DNA from: Metarhizium brunneum
Lineage: Eukaryota; Ascomycota; Sordariomycetes; Hypocreales; Clavicipitaceae
Direction: 5' to 3'
Assembly (NCBI RefSeq): GCF_013426205.1
Contig: NC_089426.1
Coordinates: forward strand, 3,906,001-3,970,000
Length of the DNA: 64,000 nt
Of the stretch, positions 11,253 to 22,509 are shown one piece after another. Each line of letters opens with the position of its first letter. Positions within the stretch are counted from its first letter, which is position 1. The notes under the pieces were generated by a model that was not told where the DNA came from, ran no database searches, and saw nothing but the letters and a program-made list of their open reading frames with translations. A program made the position numbers and the translations under genes.

Positions 11253-11935
11253 TTAGCAGAAGCTGTCGGCTAGCATCAGCCTCTTCTGGTTCAGGGTCCC
11301 TTGTGGGGGTAAGTCTAGTAAAGTGAGGAGACGGTTGACCTCTCGTTGAGATAGGCGACGAATCTCTCCCCTCGTTCTTGGACAGTTTTGGATCTCATTC
11401 CCTGTAAATATATTTTGAAGCGGGAGTAATCGATGGCGTGGATTTATTGTAATTGCATTTCGGTTTAGGTTTTTGATAATCGAGTTATATTCGCGAGCAT
11501 CTTGAGTAATCCGGTTCTGGTGAATCTGCCGTAGAAATGAGGTGTTTTGGTCTTGAAGTGAGCTCAATTGGGCTATAATTTGGTTCAAACTATCATTTAT
11601 TAGCCGAATCTTATTATGTTCGTTGCGAAGTTGGTTGCTAAAACATTCTATCTGGCTGCTAAGACATCTGAACTGGATCTGAGTCGTATCAAATGAGTTG
11701 CGAAGCTTGTTGCTAAGATATTTCCATTCGTTCTTAAGACTATTAAGTTCGTTCTTAATACTATTAAGTTTGTTCTGGATATTAAGTCGGTTCTTAAGAC
11801 GATCAAGTCGGCTCTCAAGACGATCAAGTCGCCGGCTTCAACCACAGGCGGAATATTTGAAAAACGCCTAAATTGTACCGCTGCGGCCTCCAGGTGCTGG
11901 CCGAGTGCGTTAAAATCAGGTTGCTGGTTTGCCAT
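11253..11935 (-). pseudogene. Coiled-coil protein gene broken by one frameshift
   Basis: The N-terminal part starts MANQQPDFNALGQHLEAAAV at 11935 and runs to about PPVVEAGD near 11833. The C-terminal part runs in another frame from there to the stop at 11253. It contains a heptad-like stretch (LDRLESRLDRLKNRLN), a long Asn/Leu-rich helix, then RNAITINPRHRLLPLQNIFT and EVNRLLTLLDLPPQGTL. This resembles a recurrent family of about 200-230-residue fungal hypothetical proteins: an N-terminal conserved block, a variable coiled coil, then a short conserved C-terminal block. Restoring one net base within a TTGATCG/CTTGATCG repeat would give a single frame of about 227 codons. No intron fits at the break. 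Function of the family is unknown to me. Confidence 0.68.
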
Positions 11936-13112
11936 CATATAGCAAAGTAAACAGGATGCAATTTGAGCGGTGATGGGATTGGCTGTGAAGTGGTTTTTTA
12001 AGCAAAACGCGGAAAGACAAAAGAATGCGCCTTCCAGCTTTACTTCTTTAATAAGAGTCCCGGAGAGATGCGCCATCACAATCACAAGCCTTATAGTTTG
12101 AGCTTAACCTAAAATTGGTCTAGACGACCTTCGATTACTACTATTACTAGTAGAAGCTTAAATTTTCATGCCGGCACGTATCTTTGTGGATTATCGTGAT
12201 CCTGCCATTTTAGTGTTAAAGGCGGACTGACACCAACAGCGCATCGCGAGCTCTGCAGGCGGCCCCCAGAAGGGAAATGAAAAAGAAGCTCTAGGAAATG
12301 ATGCTAGCAGCTTCAACGGGCCCAAACCCAAATTGAACCTTTAATTTTGACCCGCCCGGCTCAGCGCTTTGCTTGCACCTATGACAGCATTGAAGGACTT
12401 GATTTCGTGGTCATCGGACCTAGTCATGATCGTGAAGTGGTATTATTGGGCCGGCTATTATTCCGGGCCACTTGAAAATAATGATGTTGACGATGATGAT
12501 GTTGGAGGAAGAAATATGCTGCGGCTGCCTTGTTGTCTGGGGGGTTTAGTGCACAGCAGTGATGCCCTTAGTCAGGTCACAATAAAATCACAAAGAAACA
12601 CGAAACTAAGTAAATATCGCGATTTCCATTCAAGATCACTCGGAAATTACATACAAGGGTGTGGCAGACTGGATGTGTGCACCGCGTAGTTATCATCTTG
12701 ATGGAGCGATGTGGGTTACAGCGCTCATGCTCACAATACGGAGTAGACGGACTCGTTCTTCTCTGCTAGCTGCACTGCCAAGACCCCAAGAGATGTCAGC
12801 CACACATCCAACGCCACAGTCCCATAGACTGGAGTAACGTTGTGGCGCCACACAATGATGACACTCGTCAAGTTGACTAAACCTACAACCGCATCAAGTC
12901 TCAAACCCGAACCCTTACCCGCGATAACAACGGTCCCCGTACGACATTATGCAGATGGGGGATACACATCTGTACCTCCATAGGTGTATGTAGCTTCTGG
13001 CTGGGAAGTGCCGTTGCTAGCGAGAGCCAGACTCCTTTGATCGAGGATCACGTTGTCGCCACCCGTGAGCACATGACAATCCCAGGTTGGCCGGATGAAG
13101 CCCTAGGACACC
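11936..13112. other. Intergenic upstream of the GH47 gene
   Basis: Transition from AT-rich to normal composition. It contains an exact TACGGAGTA at 12737-12745. No gene supported. Confidence 0.45.
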
Positions 13113-16100
13113 ATGTTTGTCGCCGCGACGCTCTTAGTATCCGCCTTGCTGCCATGGATAACGACGTCGATGCGGGCGGATTACTTGGCGCAGTTGCGCC
13201 AGGACACGGTCGACATGTTCTATCACGGGTTCAGCAACTACATGAAGCATGCGTTCCCAGAAGATGAGGTATGGCGGTGAGCAGGGACTGATTGGTTAAT
13301 AGATTGCTAATTGTCGATTTATGAATAGCTGCGACCACTAACGTGTGGTGCTTTAACTCGAGACCGCGACGACCCGACCCGGATTGAATTAAATGATGCT
13401 CTGGGCAACTATTCTCTTACCCTAATCGACAGCTTATCAACGCTCGCCATATTGGCAGGCGGCCCGCAAGACGGCTCCTATACAGGCCCTCAAGCTCTGA
13501 GCGATTTCCAAGATGGGGTTGCCCAGTTCGTTCGTCTCTATGGGGATGGTCGACGCGGTCCGTCGGGTGTGGGTGCGCGCGCTCGTGGCTTCGACCTCGA
13601 TAGCAAAGTTCAAGTCTTTGAAACGGTGATTAGAGGACTAGGCGGCCTTCTGAGTGCCCATCTGTTTGCTATTGGAGAGTTGCCCATAACAGGGTACGAT
13701 CCAAAGCCCGCAGAAACCCTCGCTGAAAAGGATCCATTGGAACTTGCACCGATTCCCTGGCCAAACGGACTCAAATATGATGGCCAGCTGCTCAGGCTTG
13801 CTCTTGATCTGGCAGAGAGGCTCTTGCCAGCATTCTACACCAAGACTGGAATTCCCTACCCCAGGGTGAATCTCCGGACCGGTATACCCTTTTACGTCCA
13901 TTCTCCTCTGAACGGTGATGCAGACAGATCCAAGGATGAGGAAGGGCGCTTAGAGACCACGGAAACTTGCAGCGCGGGCGCAGGCAGTTTGACTTTGGAG
14001 TTTACGGTTCTCAGTCGGCTAACGGGCGATCCGAGATTTGAGAATGTAGCCAAGCGAGCGTTTTGGGAAGTTTGGCGGCGGCGAAGCGAAATTGGCCTCA
14101 TTGGTAACGGAATTGACGCGGAGCGCGGCTTTTGGATAGGCCCTCACTCAGGCATTGGTGCGGGCATGGATAGTTTTTTTGAATATGCCTTCAAGAGCCA
14201 TGTTCTTCTTTCGGGGCAGGAGATGCCTAATGTGACACGGTCTCGAAGACAGAGCACGACAAATTGGTTGGACCCGAATTCTCTTCATGAGCCCTTACCG
14301 CATGAGATGCATTCGTCTGATGCGTTTCTCCAAGCGTGGCATGAAGCGCATGCGTCTGTTAAACGGCATATTTACACGGATCGAAACCAGTTCCCCTACT
14401 ATTCCAACTCGCATCGGGCGACGGGCCAGCCGTATACCATGTGGATTGATAGCTTGGGAGCCTTCTACCCCGGTCTTTTGGCTCTAGCTGGCGAGGTGGA
14501 CGAAGCTATTGAGGCAAACCTCGTGTACACGGCGCTGTGGACAAGATACTCGGCGTTGCCCGAGCGTTGGTCCATTCGCGAAAACAACGTCGAGCCTGGT
14601 ATTGGCTGGTGGCCTGGTCGACCGGAATTCATAGAATCGACATATCATATCTATCGCGCGACTAAAGACCCATGGTATCTTCACGTCGGCGAAATGGTCC
14701 TCAAGGATATCCGGCGTCGCTGTTACGCACCCTGTGGTTGGGCAGGGCTGCAAGATGTTCGAACCGGGGAGAAACAAAACCGCATGGAGAGTTTCTTTCT
14801 CGGCGAAACCACCAAATACATGTATCTCCTGTTCGACCCAAATCATCCTCTTAACAACCTCGACGCCGCGTACGTCTTTACCACTGAAGGCCATCCTCTC
14901 GTCATACCAAGAGGCAAGAACAGCAAGCCCGTCCGTCGCAAGCGCCAATCCAGCAATCTCAAAGATGTATCCGTCTCCAGCTACTACAACGAGAAGTTTA
15001 CCAATACATGCCCAGCTCCCCCGCCCTTGCAAGATCCCTTGACTGGGTCTTCCACTGCCGCCAGGCCCGACTTGTTCGGTGTATCTCGCTTCACCAACCT
15101 CTACAACACACCAAACCTTCAAGGCCCTGTTGAAGAAGTCCTCGTACATGACGAAAAAAAAGGCCTGATCACCAAATACCGCGCCACTTCCAACCACACC
15201 ATCTTCCCCTGGACATTGCCTCCCACTATGCTCCCAGCAAACGGGACCTGCGTCGCTCCCCCCCAGCGAGTGATTTCAGCCATTGAATTCCCGACCACCG
15301 ACGCTGCAAGCTCGTTGATTTCAAGACTCGGTGCGCACATTGCATGGTATAGCTACCTCGGCCCAACAGCCACGAATCTGGAGGGCCTCCGGTTGCAGCT
15401 TGAACAAGAATTCAGCGACGACCGAGGCGAAAACGTCTGGAGGATAACACACGTGGGCAACACACAGCTCGGTCGTCATGAAACAGTCTTTTTCCACGGA
15501 GAGCACGTCCGGCATCTCAAGGATGAAGCATTTACATGCCTGCGGCACAAAGACTCGGTCAACATACAGGTCCTTGTTGAAGCGCCCCGTCCCTCAAATT
15601 TCACCACACCTCCGACCTCTGAAAACACCAGTCCTCCATCATCTTCCTCCGCCATACTATCTAGCAATATCGATACCGACCTTGACGCCGCCGACCTGGG
15701 TGTGATCCCATCCGAGTCGCTGTTCAAACATCTCCTCCGGGCAGTAACTTCCGTCTTCGACCCCTCAGAGACAGACGCCCCCGAATCGGAAACCCGCGAC
15801 TCCGTCTCCGCATCCTTTCACACGTGGCAGGCATTCACCTCTGTCGGCGCAGGGTCGTACCCCGTGCCCTCAATCCTCGACAGCCCGATCCCCGGCTCTC
15901 CGACTTACAACTCTCACGATCCCATGGCCAACTTCCCCTGGAAAGCAATCTACATTGCCGACGAAGCCTGCTCCGGGCCCCTCCCCGACTCGGCGCCCAG
16001 AGATCACCAGGTCATCGTCATCAGGCGAGGCGGGTGCTCTTTTAGCGACAAGGTCGCAAATATCCCGGCCTTTGCGCCGCGCCGAAGCTCGCTACAGCTG

Positions 16101-16343
16101 GTCATCGTGGTCGACGAGGCCGACGAGCACGGCCAGCACAGGGACGAGCTGCCCCGGCCGCTGATGGAGGTGGAGCAACTCACGCCCAAGGGCATGAAGA
16201 GACTGCACGGGGTGCCGCTGGTGCTGATGCGCGTGGCAAGGGGAGAGTACGACTTGTTCCACAGCGCGCTCGCCGTCGGCATGCGCAGGAAATATACCAT
16301 TGTGAGCCAGGGGCTCATTATCGACAATGCGGTAGTGTTATAG
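13113..16343 (+). CDS. EDEM/Htm1-like ER alpha-1,2-mannosidase (GH47) with C-terminal PA-like domain
   Basis: ER-associated degradation lectin/mannosidase that trims N-glycans of misfolded glycoproteins so they are sent for proteasomal degradation. Two exons, 13113-13268 and 13329-16343, join in frame to 1056 residues. Residues 1-22 are a signal peptide or ER anchor (MFVAATLLVSALLPW). The GH47 barrel spans about residues 25-560. It includes ELNDALGNYSLTLIDSLSTL (split from the first exon), TGQPYTMWIDSLGAFYPGL, RPEFIESTYHIYRATKD and MESFFLGETTKYMYLLFD. The last motif and the length of the barrel's end are EDEM-like rather than Golgi mannosidase-like. A Ser/Thr/Pro-rich stretch near 760-830 precedes a PA-like domain at about 920-1045 with IVIRRGGCSFSDK. 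The intron at 13269-13328 (GTATGG..AATAG) removes an otherwise frame-breaking segment. It converges with the APRT gene. Confidence 0.92.
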
Positions 16344-17643
16344 CAGTATGTACATGGCTTCAATTTAAATATCGATTCGAGATGTATTCATGACGGAGTA
16401 TTCTGGCATATATACCGCGGGCAACGCCGCGCAAAGAATAAAGCAGCGCGTATAAAACGAAGGGGGTGGACAATGGGTCCGAATGCAAAGGACTTGCTTG
16501 CCCGGCACACCGCATGCTACAATGAGGTGTGCAGACTATCTGATCCGGTGACGAGCGAACGCGGCCGGGCCCAAGCCAGGTTGAGCACCCTGCGCCTTTG
16601 CCACGGGATCCTTGGTCCGCGTTATTCCTCATACTTGAAGTGGCGCGCGGCCAGCCGTCCATTGGACGGGATATAGGCATCGTCCTCTGGCTTTGCTCGG
16701 TCTGCCTTGCAGGTTCTACGGTGGGCGGCGATGCGCCCCTGGGATTCCTAGCCTTTCATGAGAAACTCTGCTGGGGTCCCCCATCTCTGGTTACAACGAA
16801 GCCGTAGTGGCCCTCTTTGATCTTCTTTCATGATACATTGTCCAGCTCGAGATTCGTCTCGCCCCGGATGCGACGCTCACCAAGCGTAAAACCCTTGTTT
16901 CTCTATGGGATGCCACGGTGAGTCCACAAGCAACACAAACTGAAATACAGTCTGCCCTACCAAGTGGTGCAGGTGGTGGAACTTGTGAGACCAAATGCCC
17001 AGATACCATTTACGGGAACCACTGAGCAGAAAAACGTTGTATCATTATTTTTTCTCTCTTTTTAGACGGGGTAGATACAGGCGCTTAGGTTGCATTTTCC
17101 CATCACCAAAAGAAATCTATCAATCATCAAAAAGAAACCAGATCTCTTCTCTCATTCATGTGTTGAATCGCTCCTTCAGATGCTCAAAACGTCATCATTG
17201 TCGTATTAAAGACAAACTCTTTTTTTGCTCGTCTAGTTTGGCTGCGCACCAGCTTCTCCAAGTCCTCATATTCGAAGCCGATCAAAGGGTGTCCTCAGAG
17301 GTTTCCAACCAGGTTTGTGGGGTTTCTTGAAATTATTCCGTCTATACCAATCGAGAAAAGAAAACACAAAATGCCACCACCCATCATGAAAATAAAAACA
17401 AAATTGAACTTTTTTTTATATAAAACATATTTCCAAAACGCCTCTGGTTTAGGTTTTCTTGTGTCGAAGTCGCACCCGTGTGTGAAAACTCGCAACTCGT
17501 GACAACCAGCGCAATGGAAAAGAAGGTGTTTGTGGCCATGAGCCGTGCCTTTGTGCAATTATTCGCCAGCTCCGTCGCTAAAGGCAGGAGAATTAAGGTG
17601 TTGATATCGAGGCGTGGCGGTAGATCGGGTCGTTGAGGGTTAT
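16344..17643. other. Intergenic between convergent genes
   Basis: Holds the two 3' UTRs. A close relative of the 9-mer motif (GACGGAGTA) occurs near 16393. No gene seen; poly-T and poly-A stretches only. Confidence 0.45.
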
Positions 17644-18378
17644 TTAAACGCCCTCCAGCAGGATGGCTGTAGGGGCCGCGCCAAGTTTGTCACGGCCGTC
17701 GAGACCGGGAACTTCCAGAATGAACAGATAGCCCATGACTTGACCCTTGAGTTGCGTGACGAGATCAGCTGCGGCTTTAGCAGAGCCACCTAAAGTCATA
17801 CTATAAGTTTCTTTCCATAGAGATAGCAATTGATCGGGTTGTTGGCCAAGCTTACCGGTTGCAATAATATCGTCCACAATGAGAACCTTCTGCCCCTCCT
17901 TGATGGCATCTTGCTGCATTTGGAACAAATCCTTGCCGTACTCTTTGACATACTCAGCAGTGACGCAAGGGCCGGGAAGCTTGCCCTTCTTGCGAACGGC
18001 AGCAAAGCCAACGCCAAGACTCAGAGCAAGGCCAGGGCCAAAGAGGAAGCCGCGGGCATCCAGCCCGACAATGATATCGGGCTTTACGTTGTTGAAGGTC
18101 TGGGTAATCTGCAGCTCGAGAGCGGAAACGAGAGTAGCGTGGGCGTCGACATTGGCGAACAAGGGCATGATATCAACGAAGTCAATGCCAGGAATAGGGA
18201 AGTCGGGAAACTGGCGAAGGGTCTTGCGCAGGCTTATCTTTGCACTGGCGAGTTGGGCGGCGGAGGAGGCGGCGGCGGCGGGCTGTCGTCCCTCGGCATC
18301 TTGGGCAGTTGAAGCAGCGGTTGTCTGAATATTGGACGACAGGTCTGAAGTGTGGTCTAGGGGAGGGGGCCCGGTCAT
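17644..18378 (-). CDS. apt1: Adenine phosphoribosyltransferase
   Basis: Purine salvage enzyme: adenine plus PRPP gives AMP and pyrophosphate, in the cytosol. Two exons, 18378-17856 and 17789-17644, join across a 66-nt intron (GTAAGC..TTTAG) to 222 residues, the usual fungal size. Visible motifs are FPDFPIPGIDFVDIMPLF near the start of the core, DIIVGLDARGFLFGP, and the PRPP loop VLIVDDIIATGGSAKAAADL, in which the intron splits the first Gly codon after IIAT. The C-terminal block FILEVPGLDGRDKL is typical. I chose the ATG at 18378; an upstream in-frame ATG at 18462 would add a hydrophobic 28-residue extension that does not suit a cytosolic enzyme. The intron is a multiple of three without a stop, so an unspliced message would still be open. 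Confidence 0.93.
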   Translation of the reverse strand: MTGPPPLDHTSDLSSNIQTTAASTAQDAEGRQPAAAASSAAQLASAKISLRKTLRQFPDFPIPGIDFVDIMPLFANVDAHATLVSALELQITQTFNNVKPDIIVGLDARGFLFGPGLALSLGVGFAAVRKKGKLPGPCVTAEYVKEYGKDLFQMQQDAIKEGQKVLIVDDIIATGKLGQQPDQLLSLWKETYSMTLGGSAKAAADLVTQLKGQVMGYLFILEVPGLDGRDKLGAAPTAILLEGV

Positions 18379-18490
18379 TGTGAGGCGGTAGCAGAGGAAC
18401 GAAGAAGGGGAGAAGAGGGAGAAGAGGAAGAGAAGCAGGCAGGCAGAGTCAGAATCAAGCAAACGGAAGAGGAGGAGTCAAAGGGTCAAC

Positions 18491-18520
18491 GGCAAGGCAA
18501 GGCAAGGCAAGGCAAGGCAG
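18491..18520. repeat. GGCAA pentanucleotide repeat
   Basis: Five perfect GGCAA units and one GGCAG. It lies about 110 bases upstream of the APRT start codon, so it is probably in the promoter or 5' leader of that minus-strand gene. Confidence 0.85.
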
Positions 18521-18636
18521 AGAGGAGTGGCAGAGGAGTGAGCCAGCGAGGATGGTAGGTGTGTGAGAAATTTCAGCGGGCTGGCGGGAGCTGGCGAGCT
18601 AGGATGCGCAACAGGTACTCGGTACTCCGGCCTCCG

Positions 18637-19471
18637 TACTCCGTACACAAATGTTCAGCAGCGCCGCAAGACAAGACGCATAAGGGAGGAGTGGCCCGGC
18701 ACACAGCAGGAGCCAGTTGCCAGCTCAGTTTGCTGGTGCCAGTGCCACGCCTGCCCAGTCGTGCTTGACCTTCCCGGACATATGTATGCACCATGGCACT
18801 GTCTGGGCCAGCAGGCAGGCGCAGGCTGCCCCAGCACTCCGTATGGAGGGGTGGTGGGGGGAACGACATTGGAAGGGAAGGAGGGGGAGGGGAGACAAGA
18901 CAGCTCATCTATCCCAACCCGGGCAGGAACCGCTAGTCACCCAGGCTGTCAGGAAGGAGCACTTGAGGATAAAGACTTTTGATGGCGCCGCGCTCGCACA
19001 CGGCAACCTAATGCCTGAGGTCCAAGGTCCAGTCCAAACTTGACGTGGGCCACGCCAGGCCACGCCTGGCCGCGCCAGGCCGCACCAGGCAAGGCCAAGT
19101 GCATCACAAGTGAAAGTCGGTGTGCATTTTTTTTGTATCTTTTTTTTTCAACTTCAAGATTGTCTCCTGTTATTCCATATCTTTGATGCCGGCCGGCTTA
19201 GCGATGAGCGGCAATCCGGATCGGCCCACGTTGCAATCAAAGGCATGAACTTGCACCCAATGGCTCGTGTACGAGTCGACCGGGTCCCTCCAGGTACGGA
19301 GTACTTCTATCCGTCAGGTCACGGTTACTGTTACCGTTACGGCTTCTTGTTGTGCTTTGCTTGTACTCTTGCATTATTGCGGCAATCAAAACATTCCGGA
19401 CATGCTCCCCCCGCGGCCAAACTTGGTGTCCTGGTGCCTGGCGTCCTGGATTCTCAACCAACTACTCCGTA
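18637..19471. repeat. Three copies of the TACGGAGTA/TACTCCGTA 9-mer
   Basis: Exact copies at 18637-18645 (TACTCCGTA), 19295-19303 (TACGGAGTA) and 19463-19471 (TACTCCGTA). The first is followed by near-copies in tandem (GTACTCGGTACTCCGG just upstream). See the finding on this motif. Confidence 0.75.
19051..19090. repeat. GC-rich 10-bp minisatellite
   Basis: Four head-to-tail 10-mers, CACGCCAGGC, CACGCCTGGC, CGCGCCAGGC, CGCACCAGGC. Because CCAGG and CCTGG alternate, the array can also fold into GC hairpins. Confidence 0.8.
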
Positions 19472-22400
19472 CCGCACGGGTTCCCAAAATGGCTTGAGCT
19501 CCCAGCTACCTTGCGCATAAGTATGGCGCGCATGTTATGGCATGGCTTAATTAGTGCCAGTGCTTTTCGGCTCACATATTGACTCCATCAAGTATCTTGG
19601 TTTGAACCAGCTCTTGTTATTGACTATGGCGTTTGTGGCCCACGGTAGCACGTGTGTGCGTATGTAAGTGAGCTTGCGAGTCAAAAACCCTTCTTGGCAA
19701 ACAATCAAGGTCAGATCGGTTCCCGAATAGCTCTTGGGTCCCGTCGTCATCATTGCCCAAAAGTCCAAAAATTGCTGCAAAAGAACAATGCCATACATAG
19801 AAGCCCTGACTCAACATGGCATATCCCCCCGCCGCGTCATTCTCTCTCTCATCTCGTACGCGAAACATACAATGCATCTACAGATGGCTGAACTGCAACC
19901 TTGCGGGCTGCGACACAAAGAAGAGCCAATGGATCGCTCCATGCTTCAGTCGGGCAAAGTTCTCATGCTACTACTCGCTCAGTACTCGACCCAGCAATGG
20001 ATAGCTGTGGGGTGGACAGGGAGCATCAGCGCGGACATACGGCCGGCGCAACTGCAACCAGGTGAAAATTGAGTGCTCCATTGGCAACCATCACGGCCTG
20101 GCACGGACGCAAGCCACGGTCGAAATCTTGTGGGCAAATGGCATGCTTTCCAATGCGCAGGTGGGAGTCATTCCGGTCACAGCGTCTGCCCACGTCGACA
20201 CGACGCGAGGGTGAAGTGTTAAAGCGCGAGGTGTGAGGTGTTATGATGCAACACGTACTACCCTGTTAGTCCAAGAAAGGGCTGCCATAGCTCTTCTCCA
20301 GCAAACATGAAGAAAGAAACACGACGGCCCCGCGGGCCCGGGCCTCCCTACACGCGGTGAAGTGTATTCCTCTTGATTCCGATCGGTCCGGAGCGGACTG
20401 CGGAACCATTCGTCCCCAGTACACATAGTATTCCTAGGCTGATGTTTGAGAAATGTCGCACCACGAGACGGTTATTATCCTTACCTTCCGCCTTTCCAAA
20501 AGAGAGCCTGCGACATCCCACTTCGTCCCGCCCAGCATTTGGCTTGCATATCTCTGCGGTGGAGTGCGCTCCAATTAAAACAGGACTTTGATGCGCTGGT
20601 CCGGAGCGCACCATGTCGTGCGTTATTGTTCGTATACTACGACAACAATGGCGTGAGCCTAGGCAGCTTGCCAGGTAGCCAGGCTAGCGAGGTGCGAGCG
20701 ATATTGGGGTATCCCAGCACCCTGTGAAGCCATGAGGTTCAAGACAAGACGGATGGAATATCAAAGCGGCGGTGACTTTTCACTGCGATACCAATCCTAC
20801 TACGTACACATTACGCTTTACATATGCAGTTACGAGTAATGCAAGCCTCTCCTAGTCACTAATCCTCGACTACCCGACAAGCGAGGCATTTTATCATGGG
20901 CCAAACAACAAGAAGATTGGACTGCCACAGGATACCGGGGCCGCCAAGGTGCCAACCGGGCCATGCCGACCACTTGGTTGCCTGAACATGGGATTGATTC
21001 CATTCTTAACTTGATTCAGGTTGTCGTCTTGACTTGGTTCGGTTGCAGCTTCTCCGTACAGACATGCCTGCCTGTCCTATGGTTTGCTTGTCCGGGTACA
21101 TAGCCATGAAACTGTATTTGAGCTATGACCGGCAACTATGCTCAATACTACTCATCATGCTGGCGCATACCATTATCAAGCAAAAATAAGTCCAGATTAA
21201 ACGCCAAGGCTCTCGACTCGGCTGGCACCGGTCCGAAGGAGACGTCACCCTCGCTTGAAGCCGCACTTCGGGATAGTTGGGCAGATGTTATCGTTATCAA
21301 AATAAGGCTTCAAACTTGCGTCTACGCCCGGGCAAAGATGGGCAAGGTCAACAGGTTGTTTGTCGCCATGCATGGGTGACGATGAAGGCCGGTTTCGACA
21401 TTGACAGCAGTGTACGGACTACCAACAAAATATTGATAGAAAAGGTCATTTTACAGCTCGACGGCTTGACGAGCATGTCTGTCCGAAGAACGCCTGTTCT
21501 TAAACGCACTGATATCAACCAAGAGAAAAGCCCGCCGCTGACAAGACATCAAAAGCCTGCTTGCCCTGCACCTTGGGCTCCAATGTGCGATACTTGAACG
21601 CCCTCACCACCACAAGGCGGCGCAAACCGAAAAACCACATCTCACGTCCCGTATCCCTTCCCGACATCTCTTGACTCCAAGCCCTCCGCGCCAAACTCTC
21701 CAACAATTGCAGAAACCACCCTGCGCACCGACATCGAGGTTCCCCCTCGTCGATTCTTCCTTTCTTGGAATCCTTCTTCCTGTCCTCGTCGCCTCTGCGG
21801 GGAGGGAAGCGGAAACAACAGCTCAAGCCCTGTTGATGCGCAACTTGCAGCGCATATGATGTGGCACGGCGTCATGCAAGCCTCAAGCTCGTAGGCAAAC
21901 ATTTTTGATTTACTTGTGTGCCTGGCAGTGTTTAATCCGCCTTTATGTGTGTTTGTGTGAAACTCCTTCGTTTGGTTTCAATTGAGTCCCTCGTCCCGTC
22001 TCTTACACAGATTGAAACAAATCATCACGTAGCAACAATTCATGCATCCAAGAGGGTTTCAAAAGTAAAGTAGATCTATTATTGTGAGGTATCTATGATA
22101 TGCTAAAGTGCTTGTCCCAGAACAGCCAACCCAAAAATCACAGTTCAGAAAAGGGGGTATCAGTCTGTCACAGGGACAGAATAACAACAAAACCAACCAT
22201 CTAAGTGAAACTGCCGCTCCCCCCTTACCAAAAAAGGAACCAATGCATCAAGTCTAGACGTTCAATATTCAAACCCGCCATCCACGACTCCCACCCTTCT
22301 CTTTCCAAAAAAGAAAAAAAACAACTTGTCTGGGCAATCCCCCTGCCAAAGCTTGCTGTAACACGATAAAGACTAAAAACCGGGGATGTCTGCATTCCAC

Positions 22401-22509
22401 CCCCCAGACGCTGTACCAAGTATCACCGCTATTATGCAAAGCAAAAAAATGCCACCACACAGCCATGCCTGCCTGTGCGGGCAGACACATGGTATATCTT
22501 ATCGGGGAT

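Larger units (their letters stand above)
18379..22509. other. 4.1 kb gene-free stretch
   Basis: Between the APRT start and the 3' end of the membrane-protein gene. Open frames are short and look like shadows. It holds a GGCAA microsatellite, a 10-bp minisatellite and three exact copies of the TACGGAGTA motif (18637, 19295, 19463). An unannotated non-coding RNA cannot be excluded. Confidence 0.5.

Noticed and set aside
9632..12085. Possibility that the broken genes form one functional defence or incompatibility operon-like locus
   Set aside because: The genes are disrupted, unrelated in type, and no NLR, HET-domain or effector motif is present.
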